Notes: a model not told the origin generated them from the letters alone. A DNA stretch of 64,000 bases from Nostoc linckia NIES-25 (GCF_002368035.1 NZ_AP018222.1:1797836-1861835); one strand, 5' to 3'. Positions 16,023 through 25,925 are shown, counted from the stretch's first letter. Program-made: numbers and translations.

Positions 16023-17414
16023 CTAATTAATTTCTAAGGAATTAATCATAGCTTGTGCTGTTTGTAAATATTTTGAATATTTAGCAACATCAGCCGTATA
16101 AGTCATAATGTAAGCTTTATTATTTTTGACCATCCAAACTTGCAAGCGTTGAATTTTTACTCCTTCCTCTTCAAGAGTGTAAATTACTTGATAGGCAGGT
16201 CGGTTTGTGAGTTGAGTTTTACCCTGTTCTAAAATTTTTGTATTTTGATCTGACTGTTGGATTTCATCCAAATAAAAGTTAGTAAATTGCTCTAATTCTC
16301 TACGCTCTTCTGGTAAATCTTGAATAATTAAATTAACGTTTTCTAAATAGCTATCTGTTGCAGATTCTTTGGGAGAAATAAATTTCACCACGTTGCCGGT
16401 AATGCGGTCAGGAGTTCCAGTGTGTTCCCAATTGGCAGGATATTTGATGGCGATTCCATAAACAGCATTATTATAATTTTCAAGATGATTACGCGGGATG
16501 AAGATAAATAAAAAGGCAATAAAAGTAGCTGCGATCGCTATTCCTAAACCAATAACGCTTTTTCGCAAAACTGATTTTTGAGGATGATGAGCTATCTTCA
16601 GTTTTTCCAGGGCTTGTAATACTTCTGTTGCTGAGTGATATCTTTGGCGAAAGTCATATTTGACCATCTTGTCGATAATTTGCGCCAATCCAGAACTAAC
16701 TTTTGCTTGGTCGCGCCAGATGATTTCACCTGTAAGATGATCTCTGGGTAATTGCATGGGATTTAAATTAGTAAGAGCTTCGATCGCAATGATTCCAACT
16801 GCATAAATATCACTGCATAATCTGGGTTGACCTTGACTTTGTTCGCTGGGTATATAACCGGGCGTACCAACCACAACTGTTGCTGTCATTTGTCCCTGAA
16901 TATTCATGCCTTGGGAGCTAATTTGTTTGACTGCTCCAAAATCAATCAGAACAATTTTCCCATCCTCTTGACGCCGCATTAAATTTGACGGTTTAATATC
17001 TCTGTGAATGACATGATGCTGATGGAGGAATTCTAACGGCTCTAAGATATCCTGCAACAGAGCAATTACCTTTTCTTCACTCCACTGTTTGTTGCGATTG
17101 ATTTCCCGACTCAAGTCGTACCCGTCAACAAATTCTTGAACTAAATAAAACTTTTGGTCTTCTTCAAAATGCGCCAATAAACGCGGAACTCTGTCATGGT
17201 TACCTAAGCGGTTGAGTACTTTGGCTTCCGTCTCAAATAGCCGTCGCGCATGAGACAAAGTGTTGATATCCGTTGCTTTTGGCGAAAAGTGCTTCACAAC
17301 ACACTGGTCTTTATCAGGCAATTTCCTATCAATAGCTAGGTAAGTAGCACCAAAACCACCTTCTCCCAGTTTGCTGATAATTTCGTAGCGCCCATCCAGG
17401 ATTTTGCCTATCAT
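16023..17414 (-). CDS. Membrane-anchored Ser/Thr protein kinase with C-terminal PsbP-like domain
   Basis: The protein is 463 residues from the ATG at 17414, which has AGGA 8 bases upstream; the longer frame adds 22 non-conserved residues. The kinase domain spans about 1-275, with glycine loop LGEGGFGATY, Lys41 in VVKHF, HRDIKPSN (137-144) and DFG (158-160). A transmembrane helix lies at about 286-308. An extracytoplasmic C-terminal part starting YGIAIKYPANWE resembles PsbP-like domains used as sensor or adhesion modules. All catalytic residues are present. This looks like a cyanobacterial Hanks-type kinase that senses outside the cytoplasm. It follows no obvious operon partner. Confidence 0.88.
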   Translation of the reverse strand: MIGKILDGRYEIISKLGEGGFGATYLAIDRKLPDKDQCVVKHFSPKATDINTLSHARRLFETEAKVLNRLGNHDRVPRLLAHFEEDQKFYLVQEFVDGYDLSREINRNKQWSEEKVIALLQDILEPLEFLHQHHVIHRDIKPSNLMRRQEDGKIVLIDFGAVKQISSQGMNIQGQMTATVVVGTPGYIPSEQSQGQPRLCSDIYAVGIIAIEALTNLNPMQLPRDHLTGEIIWRDQAKVSSGLAQIIDKMVKYDFRQRYHSATEVLQALEKLKIAHHPQKSVLRKSVIGLGIAIAATFIAFLFIFIPRNHLENYNNAVYGIAIKYPANWEHTGTPDRITGNVVKFISPKESATDSYLENVNLIIQDLPEERRELEQFTNFYLDEIQQSDQNTKILEQGKTQLTNRPAYQVIYTLEEEGVKIQRLQVWMVKNNKAYIMTYTADVAKYSKYLQTAQAMINSLEIN

Positions 17415-17757
17415 CAGATTTTCCTGTGTGTTCGATTCACCTGAAATTTTGACATGGAATATTATTTCTCGATAGTACAAATAATTGTAACTATTTATAT
17501 ATTTAATATACAGAAAGCGAATTTTCTACATAGTCAGTAGTGCCAAATTTTACTCAATTTTAACGATTGGCTGAGAAAATCCGGTAAATGAAAGTAATTT
17601 GTATCGAAAGTAGAAAATTCAAAATTCATTGACAACATCTCTGGAAATATTCTTTAATCTCAGCCTACAAAGCTCCTTAAACGCCTATGCTAACGATTGG
17701 GTTAGGCCACTGGACTATATGCGTAAGTAAAACAGTCGAACAAAGGACAAAGTGTAA

Positions 17758-19047
17758 ATGAGTAACATTCTAGATACTGCCATTGAAGCGATCGCAGCTC
17801 GTGAAGTTCTTGACTCACGGGGTAGACCGACAATTGAAGCCGAAGTGCATGTAGCCAACGGTGTCGTAGGACTAGCGCAAGTCCCCAGTGGTGCCTCCAC
17901 TGGCTCTTTTGAAGCCCACGAACTGCGTGATGGCGATAAAAGCCGTTATGGCGGCAAAGGAGTCCTCAAGGCGGTACAAAACGTCAAAGAGGTATTTGCC
18001 CCAAAATTACTTGACTTGGATGTTCTCAACCAAGAACTATTAGACCGCACAATGATTGCGATCGATGGTTCTCCTAACAAATCCAATTTGGGGGCGAATG
18101 CGATTTTGGCGGTTTCCCTGGCAGCAGCCAAAGCTGGCGCCGAATCTCTAGCAATTCCCCTGTATCGCTATTTGGGCGGCCCGCTAGCAAATTTACTGCC
18201 AGTACCGTTGATGAATGTGATTAACGGCGGGGCACACGCAGCAAACAACGTCGATTTTCAAGAGTTTATGATTGTCCCAGTTGGGGCGACTTCCTTCCGG
18301 GAAGCCCTGCGCTGGGGTGCCGAGGTATTTGCTACCCTGAGCAAGGTATTAGACGAGAAAGGTTTGCTGACTGGCGTAGGCGACGAAGGCGGCTTTGCCC
18401 CTAACTTAGAATCCAATCAAGTGGCTTTAGAATTGCTGGTTGCTGCGATTGAGAAAGCTGGATACAAGCCAGGTGAAGAAGTAGCTTTGGCGTTGGATGT
18501 AGCCGCTAGCGAGTTTTACAAAAACGGTCAGTATGTTTACGATGGTAAACCTCATGCCCCTAGTGAATTTATTGATTACCTCGGACAACTAGTTGACCAG
18601 TATCCCATCGTCTCAATTGAAGATGGCTTACACGAAGAAGATTGGCAAAGTTGGCAATTACTCACCCAGAAGTTAGGTTCGCGGGTGCAATTGGTGGGAG
18701 ATGACTTGTTTGTGACTAATGCTACTCGTTTGCAAAGAGGCATTCAAGAAAAAGCCGGTAACGCCATTTTGATTAAACTCAACCAAATTGGTTCGTTGAC
18801 TGAAACCTTAGAAACAATTGACTTGGCAACTCGCAACGGTTTCCGTTCAGTAATCAGCCATCGTTCTGGCGAAACCGAAGACACAACCATCGCCGATTTA
18901 GCCGTAGCCACCCGCGCCGGTCAAATTAAAACAGGTTCTCTATGTCGCAGCGAACGCGTAGCAAAATATAACCGCTTGCTGCGAATTGAAGATGAACTAG
19001 GCGATCGCGCCGTGTATGCTGGTGCTGTAGGCTTAGGGCCGAAGTAG
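17758..19047 (+). CDS. eno: Enolase
   Basis: The 429-residue protein converts 2-phosphoglycerate to phosphoenolpyruvate in glycolysis. Recognisable motifs are AREVLDSRGRPTIEAEV at the N-terminus, PSGASTGSFEAHELRD, GDEGGFAPNLES with the catalytic Glu, metal ligands in SIEDGLHEEDW and LVGDDLFVTN, and the signature ILIKLNQIGSLTET with the catalytic Lys. Near the end SHRSGETEDTTIADLAV follows. Length is standard. It is monocistronic by position, and followed by GGGGACT-type repeats instead of a clean terminator. Confidence 0.98.
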   Translation: MSNILDTAIEAIAAREVLDSRGRPTIEAEVHVANGVVGLAQVPSGASTGSFEAHELRDGDKSRYGGKGVLKAVQNVKEVFAPKLLDLDVLNQELLDRTMIAIDGSPNKSNLGANAILAVSLAAAKAGAESLAIPLYRYLGGPLANLLPVPLMNVINGGAHAANNVDFQEFMIVPVGATSFREALRWGAEVFATLSKVLDEKGLLTGVGDEGGFAPNLESNQVALELLVAAIEKAGYKPGEEVALALDVAASEFYKNGQYVYDGKPHAPSEFIDYLGQLVDQYPIVSIEDGLHEEDWQSWQLLTQKLGSRVQLVGDDLFVTNATRLQRGIQEKAGNAILIKLNQIGSLTETLETIDLATRNGFRSVISHRSGETEDTTIADLAVATRAGQIKTGSLCRSERVAKYNRLLRIEDELGDRAVYAGAVGLGPK

Positions 19048-19231
19048 GGACTGGGGACTGGTGACTGGGGACTGGTGACTGGGGACTGGTGACTGGGGGA
19101 GATGAGGGGCACACAGAGGAGGTAAGGGAACAAGGTGAGAACTTGCAACAAGTCTTTTCCCTTGTCCCTAATTCTCCTTGTCCCCTTGTCCTCTTCCCAG
19201 TCCCCAATACCCAGTCCCCAGTCCCCATTCT
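19048..19231. repeat. GGGGACTGGTGACT heptamer tandem repeats
   Basis: Alternating GGGGACT and GGTGACT heptamers fill 19048-19100. Complementary TCCCCAGTCCCC-type units lie at 19198-19227, so the gap between eno and argC (convergent genes) can fold back on itself. This is a typical cyanobacterial short-tandem-repeat spacer. Confidence 0.85.
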
Positions 19232-20290
19232 TCACGGATAAAACCCCAACTTCGGCAACCCCAAGGTTTCATCCCAGCCCATCATTAGGTTTAAACACTG
19301 AATCGCTTGACCCGCTTGGCCTTTAATCAGGTTGTCAATTGCAGAAACGACAATCACGCGACCTGTGCGCGGGTCAACTTCCACACCGATATAACAAAGA
19401 TTGCTGCCGTTAGCCCATTTGGTTTGGGGGTAAACGCCGCTACCGCAGACTTTTATCCAAGGAGAATTGCGGTAGAAGGCTGAGAAAATTGTAATCAAAT
19501 CATCTCGCACGAGTCCGGGATCGCGCATTGTGGCGTATACGGTTGCCAAAATGCCGCGCACCATTGGGATGAGGTGTGGTGTAAATTGAATCGTTAATTC
19601 GTGACCTGCTAAATCACTGCAAATTTGCTCAATTTCTGGGGTATCGCGGTGACGGCCAATGTTGTAAGCTGCGATGGAGTTGTCTGCTTCAGCTAGTAAT
19701 AAGTTAGTTTTGGCTTGCCGTCCGCTGCCGGATGTGCCAGACTTAGCATCGATAATCGCTGTTTCCGGCACGATTAAACCTTGCTTTAACAGTGGCGAAA
19801 GTGCAAGCAAACTCGCAGTGGGATAGCAACCAGGACAGCCAATAAGTTGAGCTTCGGCAATGCGATCGCGGTATAGTTCTGGTAATCCATAAACAGCTGT
19901 GACAGCAGTAGAGCGATCGCTTCTTTCAATACCATACCAGCTTGTATAAGTTGCCAAATCGCTAAACCGATAGTCTGCACTCAGATCCAGTACTTTACAT
20001 CCTTTCTCCAACAGTGTGGGCGCGATTTGGCAAGCCAGACCATCTGGTAAAGACAGGAAAACTACTTCACAGCGTTGAGCAATGATTTCTGGTTCTACCG
20101 CCTCTATTGGCAGATTAGCTGTATGAGCCAAGTGAGGGTAAAGATCCCCCAAGGATCTACCGATACTGTTCTCACCACCTAAATAAACCAGTTCGACTTC
20201 TGGATGATCCATCAACAACCGTACTAACTGTACTCCGCCATAGCCCGACGCGCCAACAATCCCAACGGGTACGCGTCTAAAATTGCCCAT
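19232..20290 (-). CDS. argC: N-acetyl-gamma-glutamyl-phosphate reductase
   Basis: The 352-residue protein performs the third step of arginine synthesis, NADPH reduction of N-acetylglutamyl phosphate. The Rossmann motif GIVGASGYGGVQLVRLL is at about 10-26. The catalytic cysteine is in GCPGCYPTAS (C155). IDAKSGTSGSGR, the conserved FTPHLIPMVRGIL and the C-terminal NLIKGQAGQAIQCLNLM are also present. Length is normal for the cyanobacterial enzyme. It stands alone on the minus strand, divergent from ribBA. Confidence 0.97.
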   Translation of the reverse strand: MGNFRRVPVGIVGASGYGGVQLVRLLMDHPEVELVYLGGENSIGRSLGDLYPHLAHTANLPIEAVEPEIIAQRCEVVFLSLPDGLACQIAPTLLEKGCKVLDLSADYRFSDLATYTSWYGIERSDRSTAVTAVYGLPELYRDRIAEAQLIGCPGCYPTASLLALSPLLKQGLIVPETAIIDAKSGTSGSGRQAKTNLLLAEADNSIAAYNIGRHRDTPEIEQICSDLAGHELTIQFTPHLIPMVRGILATVYATMRDPGLVRDDLITIFSAFYRNSPWIKVCGSGVYPQTKWANGSNLCYIGVEVDPRTGRVIVVSAIDNLIKGQAGQAIQCLNLMMGWDETLGLPKLGFYP

Positions 20291-20365
20291 GATCCCAAAT
20301 CCTTATCCCATGAATGGTTAATTCGTTCCCAGCCATCAACATATCAGCCACCAGAAGAGAGAGAG

Positions 20366-20462
20366 GCGGGAGACAAGGGAGATGGGGAGATGGGGAGATG
20401 AGAGGGAAAATTTTTCCTTGTACCCCTTGTCCCCTTTGTCCCCCTTGTCCCCCTTGTCCCCC
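20366..20462. repeat. GGGAGAT and CCCTTGT heptamer repeats in the argC-ribBA gap
   Basis: GGGGAGAT units (20376-20400) face CCCTTGTCC units (20422-20462). They lie in the 316-base divergent spacer between argC and ribBA, which must also hold both promoters. I see no riboswitch-like structure by eye. Confidence 0.75.
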
Positions 20463-20606
20463 TCATTCTTACGTCCCCCATGGTGGCAGAAATTTTTGCC
20501 ATGTTATCAAATCATTGCTAGTCTACTTCTCTGGCTTATAAAGGAGCTACAATCTAAAAGAAGAAATTGTTAAAAAAATTTACGTTAGGTAGCTGGAAAT
20601 CTTTCT

Positions 20607-22280
20607 GTGTCACAGCCTAAGACTACCCAAGTTTTTCAATTTGATACAATTGATGCCGCCTTGGCAGACCTCAAAGCCGGTCGTGTCATTGTGGTGGTGG
20701 ATGATGAAAATAGAGAAAATGAAGGCGATTTGATTTGCGCTGCCCAATTTGCCACACCCGACACGATTAATTTTATGGCGGTGGAAGCAAGAGGGCTAAT
20801 TTGTTTGGCAATGACAGGCGATCGCTTAGACGAATTAGACTTACCCTTGATGGTGAGCAATATTACAGATACTAACCAGACAGCCTTCACCGTCAGTATC
20901 GACGCCGGCCCCCATTTGGGTGTGAGTACAGGCATCTCAGCCGAAGACCGCGCCCGCACTATCCAGGTTACTCTCAATCCAGCTACAACACCTACCGATT
21001 TACGTCGTCCCGGACATATTTTTCCGATTCGGGCAAAAGCTGGAGGCGTACTCAAACGCGCAGGACATACAGAAGCGGCTGTAGACTTAGCCCGGTTAGC
21101 AGGATTATACCCAGCTGGGGTAATTTGTGAAATTCAAAACCCTGATGGCTCAATGGCGCGGTTGCAGCAATTAATTGAATATGCTAAACATCACAATTTA
21201 AAAATTATCAGTATTGCAGATTTAATTAGTTACCGCCTCAAGCACGATCGCCTAGTGTATCGTGAGGTTGTTACTAAGCTGCCAAGTCAATTCGGTCAGT
21301 TTGAAATTTACGCTTATCGCCACACCTTAGACAATACAGAACACGTCGCAATTGTCAAGGGAGATCCAGCGAATTTCAAAGATGAGCCGGTGATGGTGCG
21401 GATGCACTCAGAATGTTTAACTGGCGATGCTTTGGGTTCTTTGCGTTGCGACTGTCGGATGCAGCTAGTAGCGGCACTGAAAATGATTGAAAATGCAGGT
21501 CAAGGTGTCGTTGTATACTTGCGGCAAGAAGGGCGAGGAATCGGCTTGATTAATAAGCTCAAAGCCTATTCTTTGCAAGATATGGGGCTGGATACAGTAG
21601 AAGCCAACGAGCGTTTGGGATTTCCCGCCGACTTGCGCGATTACGGTATGGGGGCGCAAATGCTCATGGATTTGGGTGTCAAAAAAATTCGCCTCATTAC
21701 CAATAATCCCCGTAAAATTGCTGGTGTTAAGGGTTATGGGTTAGAAGTAGTCGATCGCGTGCCATTATTAATTGAGGCCAATGACTACAATTCGTATTAC
21801 CTAGCAACAAAAGCTAAAAAGTTGGGTCACATGCTGTTACAAACTTATTTAGTAACAGTGGCAATTCACTGGCAAGATGACCCGCAGTTAGTGACAAAAC
21901 GCTACGAACGTCTAGAAAAACTGCGACATATAGCAAGAACTCACGATCTATTATTGCAGGAAGAAGCGCGTCCGTTGGCGATCGCTTTATTTGACGAGCC
22001 ATCTTTAACAATACACTTAGGTTTCGATCAGCCAAAAGTAGCTAGCTGTGACTGGTATCGCCAAAACGGTCATCCTTACCTGCAAGCAATCTTCCAGATT
22101 TTAGATAAACTCGTAACTTTACCGTATATCCAAAAACTAGAATTTCTGATTTCTTCTGGTAGCGATCCTTTGAGTAATTTACAAGTTCAACTAGATCGAC
22201 AGGTGTTCTCCGATGGTACACTGCCTTCATCGATTAGCGATCGCTTGGAGACACAGCAAATTTACAGCTTTAGCAAATAG
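20607..22280 (+). CDS. ribBA: Bifunctional 3,4-dihydroxy-2-butanone-4-phosphate synthase / GTP cyclohydrolase II
   Basis: The 557-residue fusion makes both riboflavin precursors. The N-terminal DHBP synthase has the acidic motif DDENRENEGDL (32-42) and RPGHIFPIRAKAGGVLKRAGHTEA. The second domain is GTP cyclohydrolase II with zinc cysteines in SECLTGDALGSLRCDC, plus RQEGRGIGL and ITNNPRKI. About 140 further residues follow the cyclohydrolase domain, a C-terminal extension I cannot assign; similar extensions are known in cyanobacterial RibBA. The start is GTG at 20607 with a weak GGAAA upstream. A strong hairpin terminator follows. Confidence 0.95.
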   Translation: MSQPKTTQVFQFDTIDAALADLKAGRVIVVVDDENRENEGDLICAAQFATPDTINFMAVEARGLICLAMTGDRLDELDLPLMVSNITDTNQTAFTVSIDAGPHLGVSTGISAEDRARTIQVTLNPATTPTDLRRPGHIFPIRAKAGGVLKRAGHTEAAVDLARLAGLYPAGVICEIQNPDGSMARLQQLIEYAKHHNLKIISIADLISYRLKHDRLVYREVVTKLPSQFGQFEIYAYRHTLDNTEHVAIVKGDPANFKDEPVMVRMHSECLTGDALGSLRCDCRMQLVAALKMIENAGQGVVVYLRQEGRGIGLINKLKAYSLQDMGLDTVEANERLGFPADLRDYGMGAQMLMDLGVKKIRLITNNPRKIAGVKGYGLEVVDRVPLLIEANDYNSYYLATKAKKLGHMLLQTYLVTVAIHWQDDPQLVTKRYERLEKLRHIARTHDLLLQEEARPLAIALFDEPSLTIHLGFDQPKVASCDWYRQNGHPYLQAIFQILDKLVTLPYIQKLEFLISSGSDPLSNLQVQLDRQVFSDGTLPSSISDRLETQQIYSFSK

Positions 22281-22329
22281 AGACAAACTATGTCCTCATA
22301 TTTGCATCATTTATCTAAATTTGTAATCT

Positions 22330-22360
22330 AGCTCTAGCCTTTTAGCTAGAGCTATTTGTT
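22330..22360 (+). terminator. Hairpin terminator after ribBA
   Basis: AGCTCTAGC (22330-22338) pairs with GCTAGAGCT (22345-22353) around a CTTTTA loop and is followed by ATTTGTTT. Confidence 0.8.
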
Positions 22361-22472
22361 TATTATGCCTGTATGCTTAAATTAATAATTCGGTCTGAAA
22401 ATAGTACCTATAACTTTTGCTATTTTCAATAATTTATATTTTATGCGAACATAACTAATTAAGATTACAGTT

Positions 22473-23762
22473 ATGCTTATTGAATTCAGTGTAGAAAATT
22501 ATCGTTCGATACAGGAAAAACAAACATTGAGTATGGTGGCATCTGAAGATGAAAAGATGCTACATACTAATAGTTTTGTGATGCCGGATACTGATAAACT
22601 ACGCTTACTTACCAGTGCTGTAATTTATGGCCCTAACGCTTCAGGTAAAAGCAATTTGCTGCGGGCTATGCAAACGTTAAGAACATTAGTCATCAACTCG
22701 GCTACTAAAATGCAAGTTGGTGAAAAGTTACCAATTGAACCATTTAAACTAAATAGGGAATCAGCAAAAAATCCTACTAACTTTGAAGTAATTTTTATTC
22801 ATCAAGGTACTCGTTATGAATATGGAGTATCTCTCAATCGAGAACGCGTATATCAAGAGTGGTTAATTGCCTACCCAAATGAACATCAACAAAATTGGTT
22901 TTCTCGACAATACATACCAGATAATCCCAAGTTTCAAGCAGATGAAGGATACAAATGGTCTTTTGGCAAAGGACTAAAGGGAGAAAAGTTACGTATTAAA
23001 AAATTTGTGCGTTCTAATTCTTTGTTTTTATCTCATGCGGCACAAAATAATCATCCTCAGCTTACACAGATATTTAAATGGTTTGAAGATGAAATAAATA
23101 TTCTTAATCCTAGTTCTCATGCTATGAGATTTACTCTTAGCATATTTGATGAAGATGATACTTTTAAAACCAGAGTTGCTAAATTGCTGAGCGAAGCAGA
23201 TATTGGCATTTCAGGAATTAAAATAGAAGAAAAATCTATATCCGAAAGGCTATCTTCTTTATTTAAACCATTTATAAAACAGGAAAACGAACAGCTAGAG
23301 GGAGATATTAAAATTCACCAGTTAGATGTAATAACTATTCATAGAATGAATGATTCCAATGAAGAAATCGAATTTGATATGGATGATGAGTCTGATGGTA
23401 CACAACGTTTATTTGAAATGGCTGGGCTTTGGTTGTATGTATTAGAAGACGGAGAAATCTTGCTAGTAGATGAATTAGATAGAAGTTTACATCCAGTCCT
23501 TTCCAAAGCATTACTTAAGATGTTTAACGATCCAGAAATTAATAAAAATAATGCTCAATTAATATTTACAACTCACGACACCATACTTTTAGATGCAGAA
23601 ATGTTACGACGAGATCAAGTTTGGTTTACTGAAAAAGATAAAAGTATGACTAAGCTATATTCATTATTAGATTTTGAACCTCGTGAAGACGAATCCCTAC
23701 AAAAAGGTTATCTACGAGGCAGGTATGGCGGAATTCCTTTTATTAATGGCTTAAGTATCTAA
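22473..23762 (+). CDS. RloA/AbiLi-type AAA ATPase (defence)
   Basis: The 429-residue ABC/SMC-like ATPase starts MLIEFSVENYRSI. It has Walker A GPNASGKSN at 53-61, a Walker B ILLVDELDRSLHP near 330, and an H-loop TTHDTILL near 365. This is the AAA_15/21 ('overcoming lysogenization'-like) group. The next gene, 5 bases downstream, encodes an RloB/TOPRIM-like protein. The pair matches the AbiL (RloA-RloB) abortive-infection type and is organised like PARIS and other ATPase-plus-nuclease systems. In such pairs the ATPase senses infection and unleashes the nuclease. That role is inferred here from family and pairing. Compared with neighbours the region is AT-rich, consistent with horizontal gain. 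Confidence 0.82.
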   Translation: MLIEFSVENYRSIQEKQTLSMVASEDEKMLHTNSFVMPDTDKLRLLTSAVIYGPNASGKSNLLRAMQTLRTLVINSATKMQVGEKLPIEPFKLNRESAKNPTNFEVIFIHQGTRYEYGVSLNRERVYQEWLIAYPNEHQQNWFSRQYIPDNPKFQADEGYKWSFGKGLKGEKLRIKKFVRSNSLFLSHAAQNNHPQLTQIFKWFEDEINILNPSSHAMRFTLSIFDEDDTFKTRVAKLLSEADIGISGIKIEEKSISERLSSLFKPFIKQENEQLEGDIKIHQLDVITIHRMNDSNEEIEFDMDDESDGTQRLFEMAGLWLYVLEDGEILLVDELDRSLHPVLSKALLKMFNDPEINKNNAQLIFTTHDTILLDAEMLRRDQVWFTEKDKSMTKLYSLLDFEPREDESLQKGYLRGRYGGIPFINGLSI

Positions 23763-23767
23763 GGAAT

Positions 23768-24433
23768 ATGCCAAAAGGAAAATCTACTAATGATTTAAGG
23801 CGACGTTCAGGGAATAGAAAATCTAGAGACAACTTTTTAATTGTAGTTGAAGGGCAAGAGACAGAATATAACTATTTTTATGCTTTCAAACAGGACTTAA
23901 AGTTATCAACAACAGACATTAGAATAGTTTCTGCTTCCGGGGGCGATCCTCTCAAAATTATAGATAAAACCTGTAGCTTAGTTCAAGAAAATAAATTAGA
24001 AACCGAAAAGGGAAACCAACTCGAATTCGACCGAGTTTTTTGTGTTTTTGATAACGATAATAAAATTGAAAAATTTAAACAAGCACTTTTAAAAGCTCAG
24101 GAAAATAATTTTGCTTGTATAACATCAATCCCTTGTTTTGAATTTTGGTTTTTACTTCATTATCTTTACACCACTTCTCCTTTTACTAACTATAAGGAAT
24201 TATGTCCAAGGCTAGAGACAGAAATGAGAAGAGCAGGCGTTCTGAAAACAAAAGAAAATTATGATAAAAGTGATGTAAAACTCTACCATAAACTTAAGCC
24301 AAACCTAGAAAACGCACTTAAAAATTCTGCGGAATTACAAAAAAATCACCCCAACGAAGACGGATGTACTAACCCATCAACTAAAGTACATATCTTAATT
24401 CAAGAACTTATAAAGCAAAAAGAATTTAAATGA
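23768..24433 (+). CDS. RloB-like TOPRIM-fold nuclease (AbiLii-type)
   Basis: The 221-residue protein has a basic N-terminus (LRRRSGNRKSR) and then IVVEGQETEYNYF with Glu28 in the TOPRIM position. VFCVFDNDNK follows, with Asp95 and Asp97 in the place of the metal-binding D-x-D. SIPCFEFWFLLHY is a signature seen in RloB proteins. It is separated from the ATPase gene by five bases, so the two are almost certainly translated together. The likely role is the toxic effector of the pair. Its target (tRNA, DNA) cannot be told from sequence. Confidence 0.82.
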   Translation: MPKGKSTNDLRRRSGNRKSRDNFLIVVEGQETEYNYFYAFKQDLKLSTTDIRIVSASGGDPLKIIDKTCSLVQENKLETEKGNQLEFDRVFCVFDNDNKIEKFKQALLKAQENNFACITSIPCFEFWFLLHYLYTTSPFTNYKELCPRLETEMRRAGVLKTKENYDKSDVKLYHKLKPNLENALKNSAELQKNHPNEDGCTNPSTKVHILIQELIKQKEFK

Positions 24434-24534
24434 TTTACTATAGCGTTAACTGTTGATTGTTGATTGTTAACTGTCAACACTCATCAGTCAACAGTCAACG
24501 CGAAACCTCTTTTAAGAGGTGAGATGAGCTTAAT

Positions 24535-25404
24535 TCATCTATAAATTGGTCTGACCTGACGGTAAAGGCTTAGTAACTTTAGAAACTTGTTACCATCAAA
24601 ATTAATGGGGTCAACTTTTTTACTCGAACGGTCTACTAGTTTGTGAGTAGTGATGCGATCTTCTGGAACTTGACTTTGAGCAATTAACCAAGCAAGAGAA
24701 TGATATTGAGCTTCGGTATAGCCACTATGAGTTTGTGCGCTACCGCTGTCATAACTATCTGGTGGTGTTTCCAAAGAAACGTGATAAGCAAAATTATTCA
24801 CAGATGGGGGCAAATTTGGATTAGTCTGCACAGTTTCCACGCCCTCTGAACCGTCAAATACTGAGTTACCTGCACCAAAAGCTCGTTTGTCTGGCGGTAC
24901 TAAATAAACCACCGTCCCGTCTAACTTGATTAAAGCGTGGTAGCTTGCTTGTACATTTTCATCAGTATGAGCGACTTGAAAAAAATTAATCGCGCTGGAA
25001 GCAGAATAACCAGTTTCATGGAGGACGATAATTGGTTGGTTGTTGAGAGGTTTACCATTAACGTCTGTGGTGTAACGTTCGCCGTAGTTACTTGGGTCAA
25101 CTGAGACAATTTGATAATTAGGCCTGTACTGTGCAAAAGCTTGAGTGGTTATGTACCTGGCTAGAGGCTGGTTTGTCTTGACTGGGGATTTGATAACAGT
25201 CTGAGATTTCTGCTTTGGTTCTTTGGCTGATTGGAATTGCGCCTGGGGATATTGACTCCAAGCTGTAACCTCTGGTTTTGATGTATTAGATGTAATTGTA
25301 TTATTTTCTACTTGCACCCCTCGTCCAATCAGCAGCACTATAATTAGAGCGGCGAACATCAGCGAGATGAACATTACTCTAGTCGCCCAGTCTGTAAACC
25401 TCAT
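24535..25404 (-). CDS. Membrane-anchored N-acetylmuramoyl-L-alanine amidase (Amidase_2)
   Basis: I start at the ATG at 25404 (289 residues): from there a single N-terminal membrane anchor (MFISLMFAALIIVLLIG) follows directly, while the longer TTG frame adds 41 unlikely residues. The C-terminal half is an Amidase_2/PGRP-type domain. Zinc-ligand histidines fit VLHETGYSA and ITTHKLVDR; SYHALIKLDGTVVYLVPPDKRAFGAGNS and AYHVSLET lie between. It would cut the peptide from peptidoglycan glycan strands at the outer face of the inner membrane. It is convergent with the RloA/RloB pair and not part of it. Confidence 0.85.
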   Translation of the reverse strand: MRFTDWATRVMFISLMFAALIIVLLIGRGVQVENNTITSNTSKPEVTAWSQYPQAQFQSAKEPKQKSQTVIKSPVKTNQPLARYITTQAFAQYRPNYQIVSVDPSNYGERYTTDVNGKPLNNQPIIVLHETGYSASSAINFFQVAHTDENVQASYHALIKLDGTVVYLVPPDKRAFGAGNSVFDGSEGVETVQTNPNLPPSVNNFAYHVSLETPPDSYDSGSAQTHSGYTEAQYHSLAWLIAQSQVPEDRITTHKLVDRSSKKVDPINFDGNKFLKLLSLYRQVRPIYR

Positions 25405-25925
25405 TTTTCTTATACTCGTACAACGATAGATATTACTGATAGCTAAACTGAATTTTTCACGAAATTTGAAATACTTCTCTGGAAACCTTTCCAAAACAAA
25501 AGCTATCCACAGTTTCTTTGGAAACAATCTGGAAATGCTTATGAGGTGCGTGAAAGTTAGACAGGCAAATTGGCTTGCTTTTATAAGGTAGTATAGCCAG
25601 CCGTACTACCCCACCATCTATGGTATCCAAAGAAGAATCGTTCTGTACCTTGATTTTAGTGAAAAATACGTTACTAGTATATGTTGCAATTCTAAGTAAT
25701 TGTTGTAAAAACTTTTTATGGGTATAGAAATATTGGCGTTGCTGATTTCATGTATGAAAACGATTGTGCATGATATCGAAATCCTGTAGAGACGTTGCAA
25801 TGCAACGTCTCTACATCTGGATTCATATTCAAAATCATCGTGCTGTTATTTTCGCTATTTTTCTGGGAATCCTGTAGTTGTATGCACTGCATTTGTTACT
25901 CCATCAGTTTAGGTAAGCATTATCT
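25405..25925. other. Spacer between divergent amidase and methyltransferase genes
   Basis: No gene is seen in these 520 bases. The stretch contains a short hairpin GGTAGTA...TACTACC (25587-25610) and the palindromic repeat at 25786-25814. Both flanking promoters should lie here, but none is clear enough to mark. Confidence 0.5.
25786..25814. repeat. Palindromic repeat of the GTAGAGACG family
   Basis: A 29-base palindrome with the TTGC core, the same as at 10229 apart from the central base. Confidence 0.8.
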
